From Bacillota bacterium (lineage in GTDB: Bacteria > Bacillota > Negativicutes > Sporomusales > Sporomusaceae), in assembly GCA_023388195.1 (NCBI GenBank), contig JAEWGR010000084.1, positions 1 through 64,000 of the forward strand: a stretch of 64,000 nucleotides of DNA. The letters are read 5' to 3'. Position numbers and translations under genes: made by a program. Numbering within the stretch: the stretch's first letter is position 1; every line of letters begins with the position of its first letter. The notes under the pieces were generated by a model. That model worked only from the letters and a program-made list of their open reading frames with translations. It did no database searches and had not been told where the DNA came from. Positions 33,395-43,070 of this stretch are shown piece by piece.

Positions 33395-34765
33395 TTATCC
33401 CCTCCTGCTATAATGCGTATGCAATAGTTCGTGAGATTTGTGACCCAGCGGCTTACCCAGGAAATCTTTATAGACTTTTGTTATTTCAGGGTTGTCATGC
33501 GATTTTCTCAGCGGCAGTTCTGCATCATGTTTATACATAGAGGCCATACGGCTGGCATAAACCTGTTTGCGTTCCGTTTCTAATAAAACCTTGGGTTGAC
33601 CGCCACCGCTGATACAGCCTTGAGGGCAAGCCATAACTTCGACGAAATGAAAATCAGCAGTACCATTTTTAATCTCATCAATAATAGGTGCCACATTCTC
33701 CAGTCCGGCCACTACAACTGTTTTAACAGCCAAATCGCCCACCTGGATCGTGGCACGTTTTATGCCCTGGCTGTACCGTACATCCAGGATATTGATATCA
33801 GCAAGTGCTTTGCCGGTAATCAATTCATAACCTGTACGCAGGGCAGCTTCCATGACCCCGCCGGTAACACCAAATAAATGACCGGCCCCGGTATAAGCAC
33901 CTAATACAGAGTCAGGCTGACCTGGTTCAAGATTTTTAAAATCAATGCCAGCGTGTTTTATTAAGTTTGCCAGTTCTCTTGTTGTCAACACAAAATCAAC
34001 ATCCTGACTGCCGCTTGCATTCATTTCCGGCCGGGATGCCTCAAATTTTTTCGCAGTACAGGGCATAACAGATACACTGACTATTTGCTTAGGCTCCAGT
34101 TTGTCAACCTGGGCACCGTAAGTTTTAAATAAGGCTCCGGCCATTTGCTGGGGAGACTTGCAGGTAGACAGATTCTCATGCAGCTCAAACTGTTCTTGTT
34201 CTACGTATTTTACCCAAGCCGGACAGCAGGATGTAAACATAGGTAACACACCGTTTTCCTGAATCCGTTTAATCAACTCGCTGCCTTCTTCCATGATTGT
34301 CAGATCAGCAGTAAAATTAGTATCATATACCCGGTCAAAGCCCAGGTTTCTGAGAGCAGTAATCATTTTACCGGCAACCAGCTCACCGGATTCCATACCG
34401 AAATCCTCGGCCAGGCCTACTCTCACCGCCGGCGCGCATTGGACCATGGTCACGACAGCAGGATTGTTAAGCGCTTCCCATACCTTTTGCGCATGCCCCA
34501 TATTATGGGCCGCAAATAACGGCTCCTTAACACTGGCCAATAAGCCACGCTCCTGCATCTTGGTTGCCCGCGGTGCTGTATTCTCTGATTTATACTCTTG
34601 ATAAGCACTGCAAATCTGAACACACTGGCCGCAAAAACAGCACTTGTCGTAATTGATATCTACTGCCATGCCTGCCGGTCCGCCAATTGCACCAACCGGA
34701 CAGACATCAATACAGCGCTGACACCCTGTGCACAATTCCTGATCAATTTCAACCGTATATTGCAT
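33395..34765 (-). CDS. hydA2: HDCR [FeFe]-hydrogenase subunit
   Basis: 456-residue hydrogenase with two N-terminal [4Fe-4S] motifs (CTGCQRCIDVCP, CCFCGQCVQIC) and an H-cluster domain with L1 TSCCPAW, L2 MPCTAKKFE and L3 MACPQGCISGGGQP. No [2Fe-2S] domain, unlike hydA. It oxidises H2 and sends electrons through HycB to formate dehydrogenase, with no NAD needed. The ATG at 34765, eight bases from AGGGGG, is preferred over a GTG at 34774 that overlaps that site. Confidence 0.93.
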   Translation of the reverse strand: MQYTVEIDQELCTGCQRCIDVCPVGAIGGPAGMAVDINYDKCCFCGQCVQICSAYQEYKSENTAPRATKMQERGLLASVKEPLFAAHNMGHAQKVWEALNNPAVVTMVQCAPAVRVGLAEDFGMESGELVAGKMITALRNLGFDRVYDTNFTADLTIMEEGSELIKRIQENGVLPMFTSCCPAWVKYVEQEQFELHENLSTCKSPQQMAGALFKTYGAQVDKLEPKQIVSVSVMPCTAKKFEASRPEMNASGSQDVDFVLTTRELANLIKHAGIDFKNLEPGQPDSVLGAYTGAGHLFGVTGGVMEAALRTGYELITGKALADINILDVRYSQGIKRATIQVGDLAVKTVVVAGLENVAPIIDEIKNGTADFHFVEVMACPQGCISGGGQPKVLLETERKQVYASRMASMYKHDAELPLRKSHDNPEITKVYKDFLGKPLGHKSHELLHTHYSRRG

Positions 34766-34777
34766 ATATTTCACCCC

Positions 34778-35323
34778 CTATTTTTTGAACATGCCAACAA
34801 TAGTGGCGACCGCTTTTCTGTTCTTTTCTTTTTTCTCTTTATGTGGCTCGACCAGACGCAACGCCTTTTCGGGGCACGCTTCCACGCAAATAGGTCCGTT
34901 TTTTCTGGTATAGCACAAATCACATTTATTGCCATACATGAGCGGTTTTTGCAAATTAGTTTGTAAGACTTCCTCACCCCTGACAAACAAAGGCACAAGT
35001 TCTACTGCGCCGAACGGACAGGCCACCAGACAGTCTTTACAGCCCTTGCATTTGGCCGTATTAATCAGGACTTTATCGCCATCAAAATAAATAGCTTTCT
35101 CCAGACAAGCCTGAGCGCAGGGCGCATCTTCACAATGGTGGCATTGAACCGGCATAGTCACTTCTTCCACACGGGTGACAAACAACTTGGGGAATACGGG
35201 AGTATCAATATTTCCCGCCGTAATACCGTTTACATTATGGGATACATGGCAGGCAACCTCACAAGCTTTGCAGCCGATGCATTTTTCCCCATCGCCAACA
35301 ACAAATGGACTTAACTTCTCCAT
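34778..35323 (-). CDS. hycB: HycB-like four-cluster ferredoxin of HDCR, second copy
   Basis: 181-residue polyferredoxin with CIGCKACEVAC, CHHCEDAPCAQAC, CKGCKDCLVACP and CDLC...CVEACP. The C-terminus is rich in Lys (HKEKKEKNRK) and ends in a hydrophobic helix-like stretch. It links formate dehydrogenase (35368) with hydrogenase (33395). The ATG at 35323, with GGGAGG seven bases before, fits better than the longer frame to 35350. Confidence 0.9.
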   Translation of the reverse strand: MEKLSPFVVGDGEKCIGCKACEVACHVSHNVNGITAGNIDTPVFPKLFVTRVEEVTMPVQCHHCEDAPCAQACLEKAIYFDGDKVLINTAKCKGCKDCLVACPFGAVELVPLFVRGEEVLQTNLQKPLMYGNKCDLCYTRKNGPICVEACPEKALRLVEPHKEKKEKNRKAVATIVGMFKK

Positions 35324-35367
35324 AATTACCTCCCTTTTAAGAAGACGCACTTCTCATACTGGTTTAA

Positions 35368-37509
35368 TTAAGAAACAACAGCACCCATTTTCTGCTTCAG
35401 ATCATTATACATAGCGGCAAGCTGCTGCTCTGCACTATCTTGATCAGGGATCGCTTCCAGTTTTACTGCACAATATTTATACTCCGGTGTTTTAGAGATT
35501 GGATCAAGATTATCAATGGTTAATTCATTACAAGCGCCAATCCACCATTGGTACGTCATGTACACAGCTCCCGCTTTTACCCGTTCCGTAACCCGGGCTC
35601 TGGACATAACGGAACCGCGCCGTGAAGTAACCCGCATTAAATGCTCATCTTCAATGCCAAGGCGGGCGGCATCTTCGGGACTAATCTGAACATAACCAGG
35701 TTCATCGGCCAGTTGAGATAATCCCCAGCAGTTGCCTGTCATCGTCCGGGATGAATAATGGCCAACTTCGCGGACAGTGCAGAGTATCGTCGGGTATTCT
35801 GCATCAGGCACCTCTGCCGGCGCACGCCATTCTGTCGCGAAAAATATCCCCTTCTTGCTGGCCGTTTGAAATATATTGCCTTTAAACAAATAGGAAGTCC
35901 CGGGATCATCAGCAGTTTTGCAAGGCCACTGCACACTGCCCTGCCGTTCTATTTTTTCATAAGTTGCCCCGGCATAGCTCGGGCATAACCCGATCAGTTC
36001 GTTCCATATTTCTTCGGTATCTTTATAAATGAGATCATAGCCAAAACGTTTTGCCAGCTCACCAATAATGACCCAGTCATCCTTAACATCACCTTTAGCA
36101 TCAACCGCCTTGCGGAAACGCTGGAACCGCCGGTCAGCCCCGCTGAATACGCCACCATGCTCACCCCAGGAAGTTGCCGGCAGGATCACATCAGCATGCA
36201 GTGCTGTTTTGTTCATGAAGATATCCTGGAATACCACAAATTCCAAATCAGTAAGAGCCTTGCGCAGGCCGCCTGAATCCGGATCGCTTTGCGCCGGATC
36301 CTCGCCAATGATGTAAAAGGCTTTCAATTTACCGGCAGCCACAGCGTGGGGGACTTCGGTAATGGTAAAACCAATCTTATCAGGCAGATTCTCTACCCCC
36401 CAGGCTTTGGCAAATTTTTTCCGGTTGGCCGCCTCGATAACCGGCTGATATCCGGGAAAAACATTAGGTAATGCCCCCATATCGCAGGCTCCCTGCACAT
36501 TATTCTGTCCGCGTACAGGGCCAACACCCGAACTGGGCTTGCCAATCTGCCCGGTTAAGAGGCACAACGAGCCAAGACCTTTGACAACATCTACGGCCTG
36601 CCCGAATTGGGTTACCCCCATTCCCCACAAAATAAATGAATTATTAGAGTGAGTATATATCCGCATTGCCTCTTCCACGGCTTTGGGATCAATGCCTGTA
36701 ATGGACTCGGCATACTCCGGCGTGTAACGGGCAACCGTCTTGCGGTATTCCTCAAAGCCCTCGGTAAAATTGTCAATGAAGCGATCATTTTGCCAGCCTC
36801 TTGCTAAAATAATATTGGCGAAACTATTGACCATAGCCATATTGGAACCATTCTTAAGCTGCAGCCACAAGTCGGAAATCCGGGCTGCCTCCGTTCTGCG
36901 GGGGTCCACAACAATAATCTTTGCGCCTTTCTGCTTTGCCCTTACAATCCGCTTAGCCACTAAGGGGTGAGCCTCAGCTGCGTTGTAGCCAAAGATTAAC
37001 AGGCAATCGGCATCTTCAATTTCAGGTATTGAATTGGACATCGCCCCGCTGCCAAAAATAGTTGTCAAGCCGGCTACCGAAGGACCGTGACACACGCGGG
37101 CGCAATGATCAACATTATTCGTCCCAACTACGGCCCGCATGAATTTTTGCATGACATAATTAGTTTCATTGCCCGTACCCCGGGCCGAACCGGTACCCAT
37201 TATCGCATCCGGACCATATTTCTCCCTAATTGTTTTCAGCCTGTCGGCCACATAATCCAGTGCCTCATCCCAGCTGACCTCATGCAGCGGCTCATTGCGG
37301 TTATACCGGAGCATCGGTTTGGTAAGACGTTTACTTAATATCTTGGTATCGTTTAAAAAATCCCAGCCATAATGACCTTTCAGACATAATTCACCCTCAT
37401 TAATCGGCCCATTAGCCGGTTCAGCCCCAATAACCCGGTTGTTCTCAACACATAGGTACATTTGGCAGCCCGACCCACAATACGGACAGACAGTCAACAC
37501 TTTCTCCAA
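35368..37509 (-). CDS. fdhF1: HDCR formate dehydrogenase, cysteine form
   Basis: 713-residue catalytic subunit: N-terminal [4Fe-4S] (CPYCGSGCQ, later GELCLKG) and MGD domains, the active-site residue at position 140 being Cys (HCARV-Cys-HGPSVAG). It is almost the same length as the Sec paralogue just upstream and shares most blocks. TTG start with GGGGGAGA upstream. The DNA behind the Cys codon keeps part of a SECIS-like sequence that no longer pairs. Whether both forms work in the same complex or under different selenium supply is not decidable here. Confidence 0.93.
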   Translation of the reverse strand: MEKVLTVCPYCGSGCQMYLCVENNRVIGAEPANGPINEGELCLKGHYGWDFLNDTKILSKRLTKPMLRYNRNEPLHEVSWDEALDYVADRLKTIREKYGPDAIMGTGSARGTGNETNYVMQKFMRAVVGTNNVDHCARVCHGPSVAGLTTIFGSGAMSNSIPEIEDADCLLIFGYNAAEAHPLVAKRIVRAKQKGAKIIVVDPRRTEAARISDLWLQLKNGSNMAMVNSFANIILARGWQNDRFIDNFTEGFEEYRKTVARYTPEYAESITGIDPKAVEEAMRIYTHSNNSFILWGMGVTQFGQAVDVVKGLGSLCLLTGQIGKPSSGVGPVRGQNNVQGACDMGALPNVFPGYQPVIEAANRKKFAKAWGVENLPDKIGFTITEVPHAVAAGKLKAFYIIGEDPAQSDPDSGGLRKALTDLEFVVFQDIFMNKTALHADVILPATSWGEHGGVFSGADRRFQRFRKAVDAKGDVKDDWVIIGELAKRFGYDLIYKDTEEIWNELIGLCPSYAGATYEKIERQGSVQWPCKTADDPGTSYLFKGNIFQTASKKGIFFATEWRAPAEVPDAEYPTILCTVREVGHYSSRTMTGNCWGLSQLADEPGYVQISPEDAARLGIEDEHLMRVTSRRGSVMSRARVTERVKAGAVYMTYQWWIGACNELTIDNLDPISKTPEYKYCAVKLEAIPDQDSAEQQLAAMYNDLKQKMGAVVS

Positions 37510-37712
37510 CTAAAATCTCCCCCTTTGATTACACAACTGTTATCTATATAAAACGCTGGGAGAGTTATTCAGTAAATTAACAAAACGATACTCATGCCGA
37601 CAATCCTAATAAAGCTTGCCTTGGCTGACCTAGCCGGTACGCCTGAATCCCAGTTAAAGCAATACCACATATACGCCAAAGAAATATGTCCAAGATAATT
37701 TAGCAAATAGTA

Positions 37713-39854
37713 CTACGAAACTACTGCACCCATTTTACGTTTCAGTTCATTATAGGCTGCAGTAAGGTCTGCTTCCGCTTTTTTCTGATCTTTGATCGCT
37801 TCAACCTTAACGGCACAATATTTATATTCCGGTGTTTTCGAGATCGGATCAACTACATGAATAGTCAATTCGTTGCAGGCACCAAGCCACCATTGATAGG
37901 TCATGTAGACAACGCCGGCACCAACCCGGTCAGTCAGCAGTGCCCTGGTGACAACTGAACCCCGTCGTGTTGTCACCTGTACAAGCTCTTCGTCAGCAAC
38001 ACCAAGTTTATCGGCATCAGTTGGATGAATCTGGAGAAATCCCGGCTCGTCGGCCAGTTTGGCCAGCCCCCAACAGTTGCCTGTCATGGTCCGGGATGAA
38101 TAATGACCAACTTCCCGTACGGTTGACAACACCAGCGGATATTCGGCATCAGGCCGTTCAACCGGCGGGCGCCACTCGGCGGCAAAAAAGTTGCCCTTCA
38201 TAGTCGGAGTTTGAAACCGGTTGCCTTTGAACAAATATGCCGTGCCGGGATGCTCTACCGTCGGACATGGCCATTGAATACTGCCTAATTCTTCAATTCT
38301 TGCATAGGTGGCACCAGCAAAACTCGGACTCAGGCCAATCATTTCACTCCAGATTTCCTCAGTATTTTTATAATCCATTTCATAACCGAAACGTTTTGCT
38401 AATTCGCAAATAATAACCCAGTCGTCCTTAACATCACCCTTAGCCTCCACGGCTTTGCGGAAACGCTGAAACCTGCGGTCCGCACCGCTAAATACGCCGC
38501 CATGCTCTCCCCAAGAGGTTGCCGGCAAAATAACATCGGCAAGTAATGCCGTTTTGTTCATAAATATATCCTGCAGAACTACCAATTCCAGCTCACCCAG
38601 CGCTTTTCGCACGCCGGCGGCATCAGGATCACTCTGCACCGGGTCTTCACCAATGATATAAAAAGCTTTAAGTTTTCCTTCTTCAGCACAATGGGGAACA
38701 TCTGTAAGCATATAGCCAACTTTATCTGGCAGGCTTTCTACGCCCCAGGCCTTGGCAAATTTTTTGCGGTTGGCCGGATCGGTAACCGGCTGATAGCCTG
38801 GAAACACATTAGGTAGCGCCCCCATGTCGCAAGCACCCTGTACATTATTTTGCCCCCGTACAGGCCCGATTCCAGATCCGGGTTTAGCGATTTGCCCGGT
38901 TAAGAGACATAAGCCGCCCAAACCCTTGACCACATCCACCGCCTGATTATATTGGCACACACCCATGCCATAAAGAATAAATGACCTTTCTGATTTAGCA
39001 TAAATTTCCATAGCCTGTTCTACAAGCTTAGGGTCAATGCCTGAGATTTGCTGGGCAAATTCGGGTGTATATTTCTCAACCGTTTTTCTGTATTCCGTAA
39101 AACCTTCGGTGTAATTTTCTATATAAGTCTTATTTTCCCAGCCGTTTGCAAGTATAATGTTGGCAAAACTGTTAACTGCCGCCATATTCGAACCGTTTTT
39201 CAGCGGCAGCCAGATATCAGCGATTCTGGCCGATTCTGTTTTGCGGGGATCAACAACAATAATTTTGGCTCCCTTTTCTTTCGCCTTTAAGATACGGCGA
39301 GCCACCAGCGGGTGAGAATCGGCACCATTATAGCCGAATATAAGTAGACAGGTAGCCTCTTCAATCTCCGGAATAGAGTTTGTCATAGCTCCACTGCCAA
39401 ATGTCGTAGCCAGACCGGCTACAGAGGGAGCGTGTCAAACACGGGCGCAATGATCGATATTATTAGTGCCGATCACCGCGCGCATAAATTTTTGCATAAG
39501 GTAGTTTGGCTCATTGCCCATGCCGCGGGCCGAACCGGTGCCCATAATGGCATCGGGTCCATATTTTTCCTTAATAGCTTTTAGTTTAGAGGCAACATAA
39601 TCCAGGGCTTCATCCCATTCCACCTCCCGGAACTCTTCCTTCCGGTCATAGCGGAGCAATGGTTTTGTCAGGCGCTTACTTAAAATTTTAGTATCGTTCA
39701 GGAAGTCCCAGCCATAGTGACCTTTTAAACAAAGCTCACCTTCATTGATATGGCCATTGGCAGGCTCAGCACCAATGACCTGGTTATTTTCGACTAATAG
39801 ATACATTTGGCAGCCGGCTCCACAATAGGGACATACGGTTAAAACTCTCTCCAA
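37713..39854 (-). CDS. fdhF2: HDCR formate dehydrogenase, selenocysteine form
   Basis: 713-residue catalytic subunit read through one in-frame TGA (39435-39437), residue 140, in the context HCARV-Sec-HAPSVAG. N-terminal [4Fe-4S] motif CPYCGAGCQMYL and GELCLKGHYGWDF; MGD-binding blocks such as ATSWGEHGGVFSG and MTGNCWGL. TTG start at 39854 behind GGAGGGAG. It is the first gene of the HDCR cluster and makes formate from CO2 with electrons from H2 through HycB. A 203-base gap separates it from the Cys copy; I saw no gene there. Confidence 0.94.
39406..39437 (-). promoter_or_regulatory. UGA selenocysteine codon and SECIS hairpin of fdhF2
   Basis: On the minus strand the UGA is followed after 12 bases by GTAGCC-GGTCT-GGCTAC. 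Stem length, distance and GGTC loop equal those of fdhA. At the same place the Cys paralogue reads GTAGCC-GGCTT-GACAAC, which cannot pair. Confidence 0.85.
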
Positions 39855-39880
39855 AATTCTCCCTCCAAATCTTTTTTGCA

Positions 39881-39919
39881 GTTGAGCAGCCTTTTATGGC
39901 GTATCAGTGGCTGCTCAGC
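39881..39919 (-). promoter_or_regulatory. Hairpin in the HDCR leader
   Basis: TGAGCAGCC and GGCTGCTCA form a 9-bp stem around a 17-base loop, 29 bases ahead of the fdhF2 start. There is no T-tract after it. It could affect mRNA stability or bind a regulator; I could not match it to a known molybdenum-cofactor riboswitch. Confidence 0.45.
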
Positions 39920-39974
39920 GCGTCTCGGGATGTCTCTGACCTTATTCCATCTTTTTGAAAAAACTCCTGCCTGC

Positions 39975-39994
39975 TTGTGAAATTTTTTTCACAC
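39975..39994. promoter_or_regulatory. Rex-like inverted repeat upstream of HDCR genes
   Basis: TTGTGAA and TTCACAC stand in inverted order with six bases between (20 in all). Both halves match Rex half sites, but the Rex consensus has only four bases between, so binding is doubtful. It lies 121 bases before fdhF2. Confidence 0.35.
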
Positions 39995-40000
39995 TTAGGC

Positions 40001-40043
40001 AAAAAATAAAGTAAGGCCATTAGCATCTACTGCCAATGGCCTC
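40001..40043 (-). terminator. Terminator after moeA
   Basis: AGGCCATT/AATGGCCT stem (40035-40042 with 40014-40021) followed on the minus strand by TACTTTATTTTTTG, 20 bases past the moeA stop. Confidence 0.85.
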
Positions 40044-40063
40044 ACTTGATCTTCCCTCTATAA

Positions 40064-41284
40064 TTAAAAACAGGCATCAACTAATAAAATAACCTCTACT
40101 TCCGCATTTAACGGCAACGGGGGCGAGTTTTCCGGAATAACAATAATTGCATTAGCCCCCATTGCCGACTTGAGCATGCCATTGCCTTGCGCCCGTGACG
40201 GCTCAACCAGGATATCATTTTCAGTTTGCCAGCACCGCGCCCACACAAACCGCTTAGCACCGGTCTTTTTATTAAACGGTGCTGCCAGTATGGCTTTAAT
40301 GCGAGGCCGCCACCACACCTTGCGGCCACCCATCTTCATTAATACAGGGCGTACCAATTGTTCAAAAGAGATTGCGGCCGCGGCGGGATTACCGGATAAG
40401 CCAAAATACAGCTTGCCGTTGCGGGTACCGGCTAACACAGGCATGCCTGGCTTGATACTTACTCTGTCAAACAGCAGCGTAATTCCCAGTTTTTTATAGA
40501 CTTCACTAATAAAGTCATAATCGCCCACAGATGCACCGCCGGTCGTAATAAATACATCACAATCAGAGGCGGTTTCCAGCAGATGGGCAATCTCGTCAAC
40601 ATTATCTGAGGCGTTTCCCAGCAAAACGGTCTGGGCTCCGGCCTCAGCCGCCTGCGCACTCAGCATAAAGCTGTTGGAATTGCGGATTTTGCCAGGTGCC
40701 AGAGGGAAATCAACAGGCACAATCTCGCTGCCTGTCGCAATAAGTGCCACCCGTGGTTTACAGTATATATAGGGACGGCTTTTGCCAAGAACAGCTAACA
40801 TCCCCATTACACCGGCGTTAATCACTGTCCCCTGGAAGATAACCTCTTCACCGCGGGCAATTTCTTCACCCTGCAGGCAAATATTTTTTGCAGCCCCCCG
40901 GCCATCCAAAATAGTTACTTCATCTCCATCCACAATCGTGTCTTCCAGGCGAATGACACCGGTAGCCCCAGGCGGTATGGGCGCACCCGTCATAATACGG
41001 CTGGCTGTTCCGGGAATAACCGGTTTATGCGGGGTCTCGCCGGCAGGAATATTATCAGTCTGCTGTAGTGTTACCGGTGTTTCAGGGGTTGCATCAGCCA
41101 CTTCTGTATCAATTAAAGCATAACCGTCAAGCGGCGATCTATCAAAAGGCGGAAAGTCAGTATCAGAAATAATGGTTTCCCCTAACACCCGGTGCCAGCA
41201 GTCACTCAACACGACTTTCTCCTTCGGCATAACAGTGGCTAAATTTAATAAAATTTCCTGCGCTATCTCTAATTTAACTGACAC
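40064..41284 (-). CDS. moeA: Molybdopterin molybdenumtransferase
   Basis: 406-residue MoeA that inserts molybdate (or tungstate) into molybdopterin. Family blocks: FPPFDRSPLDGYAL (near residue 45), SRIMTGAPIPPGA, IATGSEIV, TTGGASVGDYDF and GLSGNPAAAAISFEQLV. The GTG at 41284, eight bases after AGGGGG, is preferred over a GTG seven codons earlier that lies in the ribosome-site stretch. It ends a pabABC-fdhD-moeA gene row and is followed by a terminator. Confidence 0.93.
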   Translation of the reverse strand: MSVKLEIAQEILLNLATVMPKEKVVLSDCWHRVLGETIISDTDFPPFDRSPLDGYALIDTEVADATPETPVTLQQTDNIPAGETPHKPVIPGTASRIMTGAPIPPGATGVIRLEDTIVDGDEVTILDGRGAAKNICLQGEEIARGEEVIFQGTVINAGVMGMLAVLGKSRPYIYCKPRVALIATGSEIVPVDFPLAPGKIRNSNSFMLSAQAAEAGAQTVLLGNASDNVDEIAHLLETASDCDVFITTGGASVGDYDFISEVYKKLGITLLFDRVSIKPGMPVLAGTRNGKLYFGLSGNPAAAAISFEQLVRPVLMKMGGRKVWWRPRIKAILAAPFNKKTGAKRFVWARCWQTENDILVEPSRAQGNGMLKSAMGANAIIVIPENSPPLPLNAEVEVILLVDACF

Positions 41285-41408
41285 CAATTTTTCCCCCTTC
41301 ACTTTCTAAAACAGACAACCGGCCAGCGGCATTAATTCAGGTTATAAACCGCGCTGTCCCATCCGGCAGAAGTTGCTACTGCATATATTTGAGACAATCT
41401 AAATCAAG

Positions 41409-42212
41409 TTAACCTATAATCCGTTCGGCATGAGTATACACATTTAACCGGTCCTCCCTGGCAAAGCCAATCACAGTCACACCAAGTTCCTCCGCCATAT
41501 CCAGAGCCAGACTTGTCGGTGCGGAGCGGGCAATAATAACCGGGATATTCATTTTACTAACCTTCAGAATGATCTCAGAGGAGACCCGGCCGGAAAAAAC
41601 CAGTACTTTGTCATGAGTGCTGATTCCTTCGCGCAGACAGCGCCCGTAGAGTTTGTCAAAAACATTATGCCGGCCAATGTCCTGACTCCAGCAGATTAGT
41701 TTCCCCCCCGCCGCCAGTGCCCCGCCATGTACGCCGCCTGTCAAACGGAATGTTTCCGAGGCTGCCTCCAGCATTTCCGAATAAGCCATAGCCTGCTGTG
41801 CGGTTAGTGTAATCCCGCTATTAATAGTCTTTGCAGTTAAAACATCATTGGTGAAATAAAAGGCACTCCGCCCCTTGCCACAGCAGGCAGTAAGGTATCG
41901 TTTTAAAAACATCTTCTCAGCCACGGTTTCACCGGCAGTGGTGGTCACATGCACGATACCTTGCAGTACATCGACTTTAAGGGTTTCAATATCCTGGATA
42001 CCCTGAATGATCCCTTCGGTCGCAAGAAAACCGGTCACGAGAAATTCTTCCTCGCCATAAGCAGCCAGCATAGTTACAAGCTCTTTACCATTTAAGTAGA
42101 TCGTAAGCGGCATTTCTTCCACAACCGGCTCGGCCGTTTCTTTTACCGTCTTACCAAGATACTTAACAACCTGATAGGATGCGGTTCCTTTCAGTGCGTC
42201 CGTAACTCTCAC
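41409..42212 (-). CDS. fdhD: Formate dehydrogenase sulfurtransferase
   Basis: 267-residue FdhD: the CC motif in LTACCGKGRSA (near residue 110) carries sulfur from a cysteine desulfurase to the Mo/W-bis-MGD centre. Other blocks: TGGVHGGALA, DIGRHNVFDKLYG, VFSGRVSSEI, and GFAREDRLNVYTH at the end. The GTG start overlaps the pabC stop (GTGA). It is needed for all three formate dehydrogenases in this window. Confidence 0.94.
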   Translation of the reverse strand: MRVTDALKGTASYQVVKYLGKTVKETAEPVVEEMPLTIYLNGKELVTMLAAYGEEEFLVTGFLATEGIIQGIQDIETLKVDVLQGIVHVTTTAGETVAEKMFLKRYLTACCGKGRSAFYFTNDVLTAKTINSGITLTAQQAMAYSEMLEAASETFRLTGGVHGGALAAGGKLICWSQDIGRHNVFDKLYGRCLREGISTHDKVLVFSGRVSSEIILKVSKMNIPVIIARSAPTSLALDMAEELGVTVIGFAREDRLNVYTHAERIIG

Positions 42213-43054
42213 TCCTTTTCGGCCAGTTCCCGGTACAGTATTTGCAGCCTGGCTGTAATTGACCCGGCCGCCAGCCCGGTACCGATTTGTTTGCCGTCAC
42301 AGACCGTTACCGGAATAATCTCCATAATAGAACTTGTTAAAAAAATTTCGTCAGCCCCGGCCAGTTCGGCTGGGGTTACTGGCCGCACCGCAACCGGTAT
42401 CCCGGCTGCCTGGGCCAGTTCTATGACAACCTGCCTGGTCACGCCTGGCAAAATCCCACTGTCTTCATCAGGGGTTACCAGTCTGCCCCCGGCCACGCAG
42501 AATACATTGCTCATTGACCCCTCGGCAATAAAGCCGTCCGTATTCAGCATAATAGCCTCCTGGGCGTTAAAGCGCCGGGCCTCCGCTCTGGCTAACATAT
42601 TGTCAAGATAATTGGCTGACTTTATGCGCACAAGTGGGGATGACAAATTGCGCCGTAATTTCACGGTGGCAATCTGCCACCCCGCTGGCGGCAACGCCGG
42701 CGGCAGCGGCGAGGCATACACGGCAACGGTGGGTTGGCCGCAACTGCCGGCATCCGGACGGGCTGCCCCAATACCCCGGGATAAAGTAAGACGGATCGAG
42801 CCATCAGCTAAATGATTGGCTGTAAGAGTACTGGCAATCGCTCTACTTAGTTCCTGCCTGCCGGGAACCGCAGGCCAGCCGAGGCAATTGGCAGCTCCTT
42901 CAAGGCGCTTAATATGCTCCTCAAATCGAAACACCCGGCCTTGATAAGCACGCATGGTTTCAAATAGACCGTGGCCGTAAAGAAAGCCATGATCCAAAGG
43001 CGAGACAACAGCAGCATCGTCAGCAACAAGCCGGCCATTAAAATAGACAATCAT
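42209..43054 (-). CDS. pabC: 4-amino-4-deoxychorismate lyase
   Basis: 281-residue class IV PLP enzyme that splits aminodeoxychorismate to p-aminobenzoate and pyruvate. PLP Lys is in RIKSANYLDN (near residue 146); SPLDHGFLYGHGLFET is the N-terminal block and EGSMSNVF and SSIMEIIPV the later ones. D-amino-acid or branched-chain aminotransferases are close relatives; the pabB and pabA neighbours decide. It follows pabB by 16 bases. Confidence 0.9.
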   Translation of the reverse strand: MIVYFNGRLVADDAAVVSPLDHGFLYGHGLFETMRAYQGRVFRFEEHIKRLEGAANCLGWPAVPGRQELSRAIASTLTANHLADGSIRLTLSRGIGAARPDAGSCGQPTVAVYASPLPPALPPAGWQIATVKLRRNLSSPLVRIKSANYLDNMLARAEARRFNAQEAIMLNTDGFIAEGSMSNVFCVAGGRLVTPDEDSGILPGVTRQVVIELAQAAGIPVAVRPVTPAELAGADEIFLTSSIMEIIPVTVCDGKQIGTGLAAGSITARLQILYRELAEKE

Positions 43055-43070
43055 GGTTTATCCAACACCC

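Noticed and set aside
39435..39437. Stop codon splitting fdhF2
   Set aside because: Same Sec context and SECIS-like hairpin; the paralogue has Cys at this codon and the same total length.
35368..39854. Assembly error duplicating fdhF
   Set aside because: The two copies differ throughout, including the active-site residue and SECIS region, so they are true paralogues.
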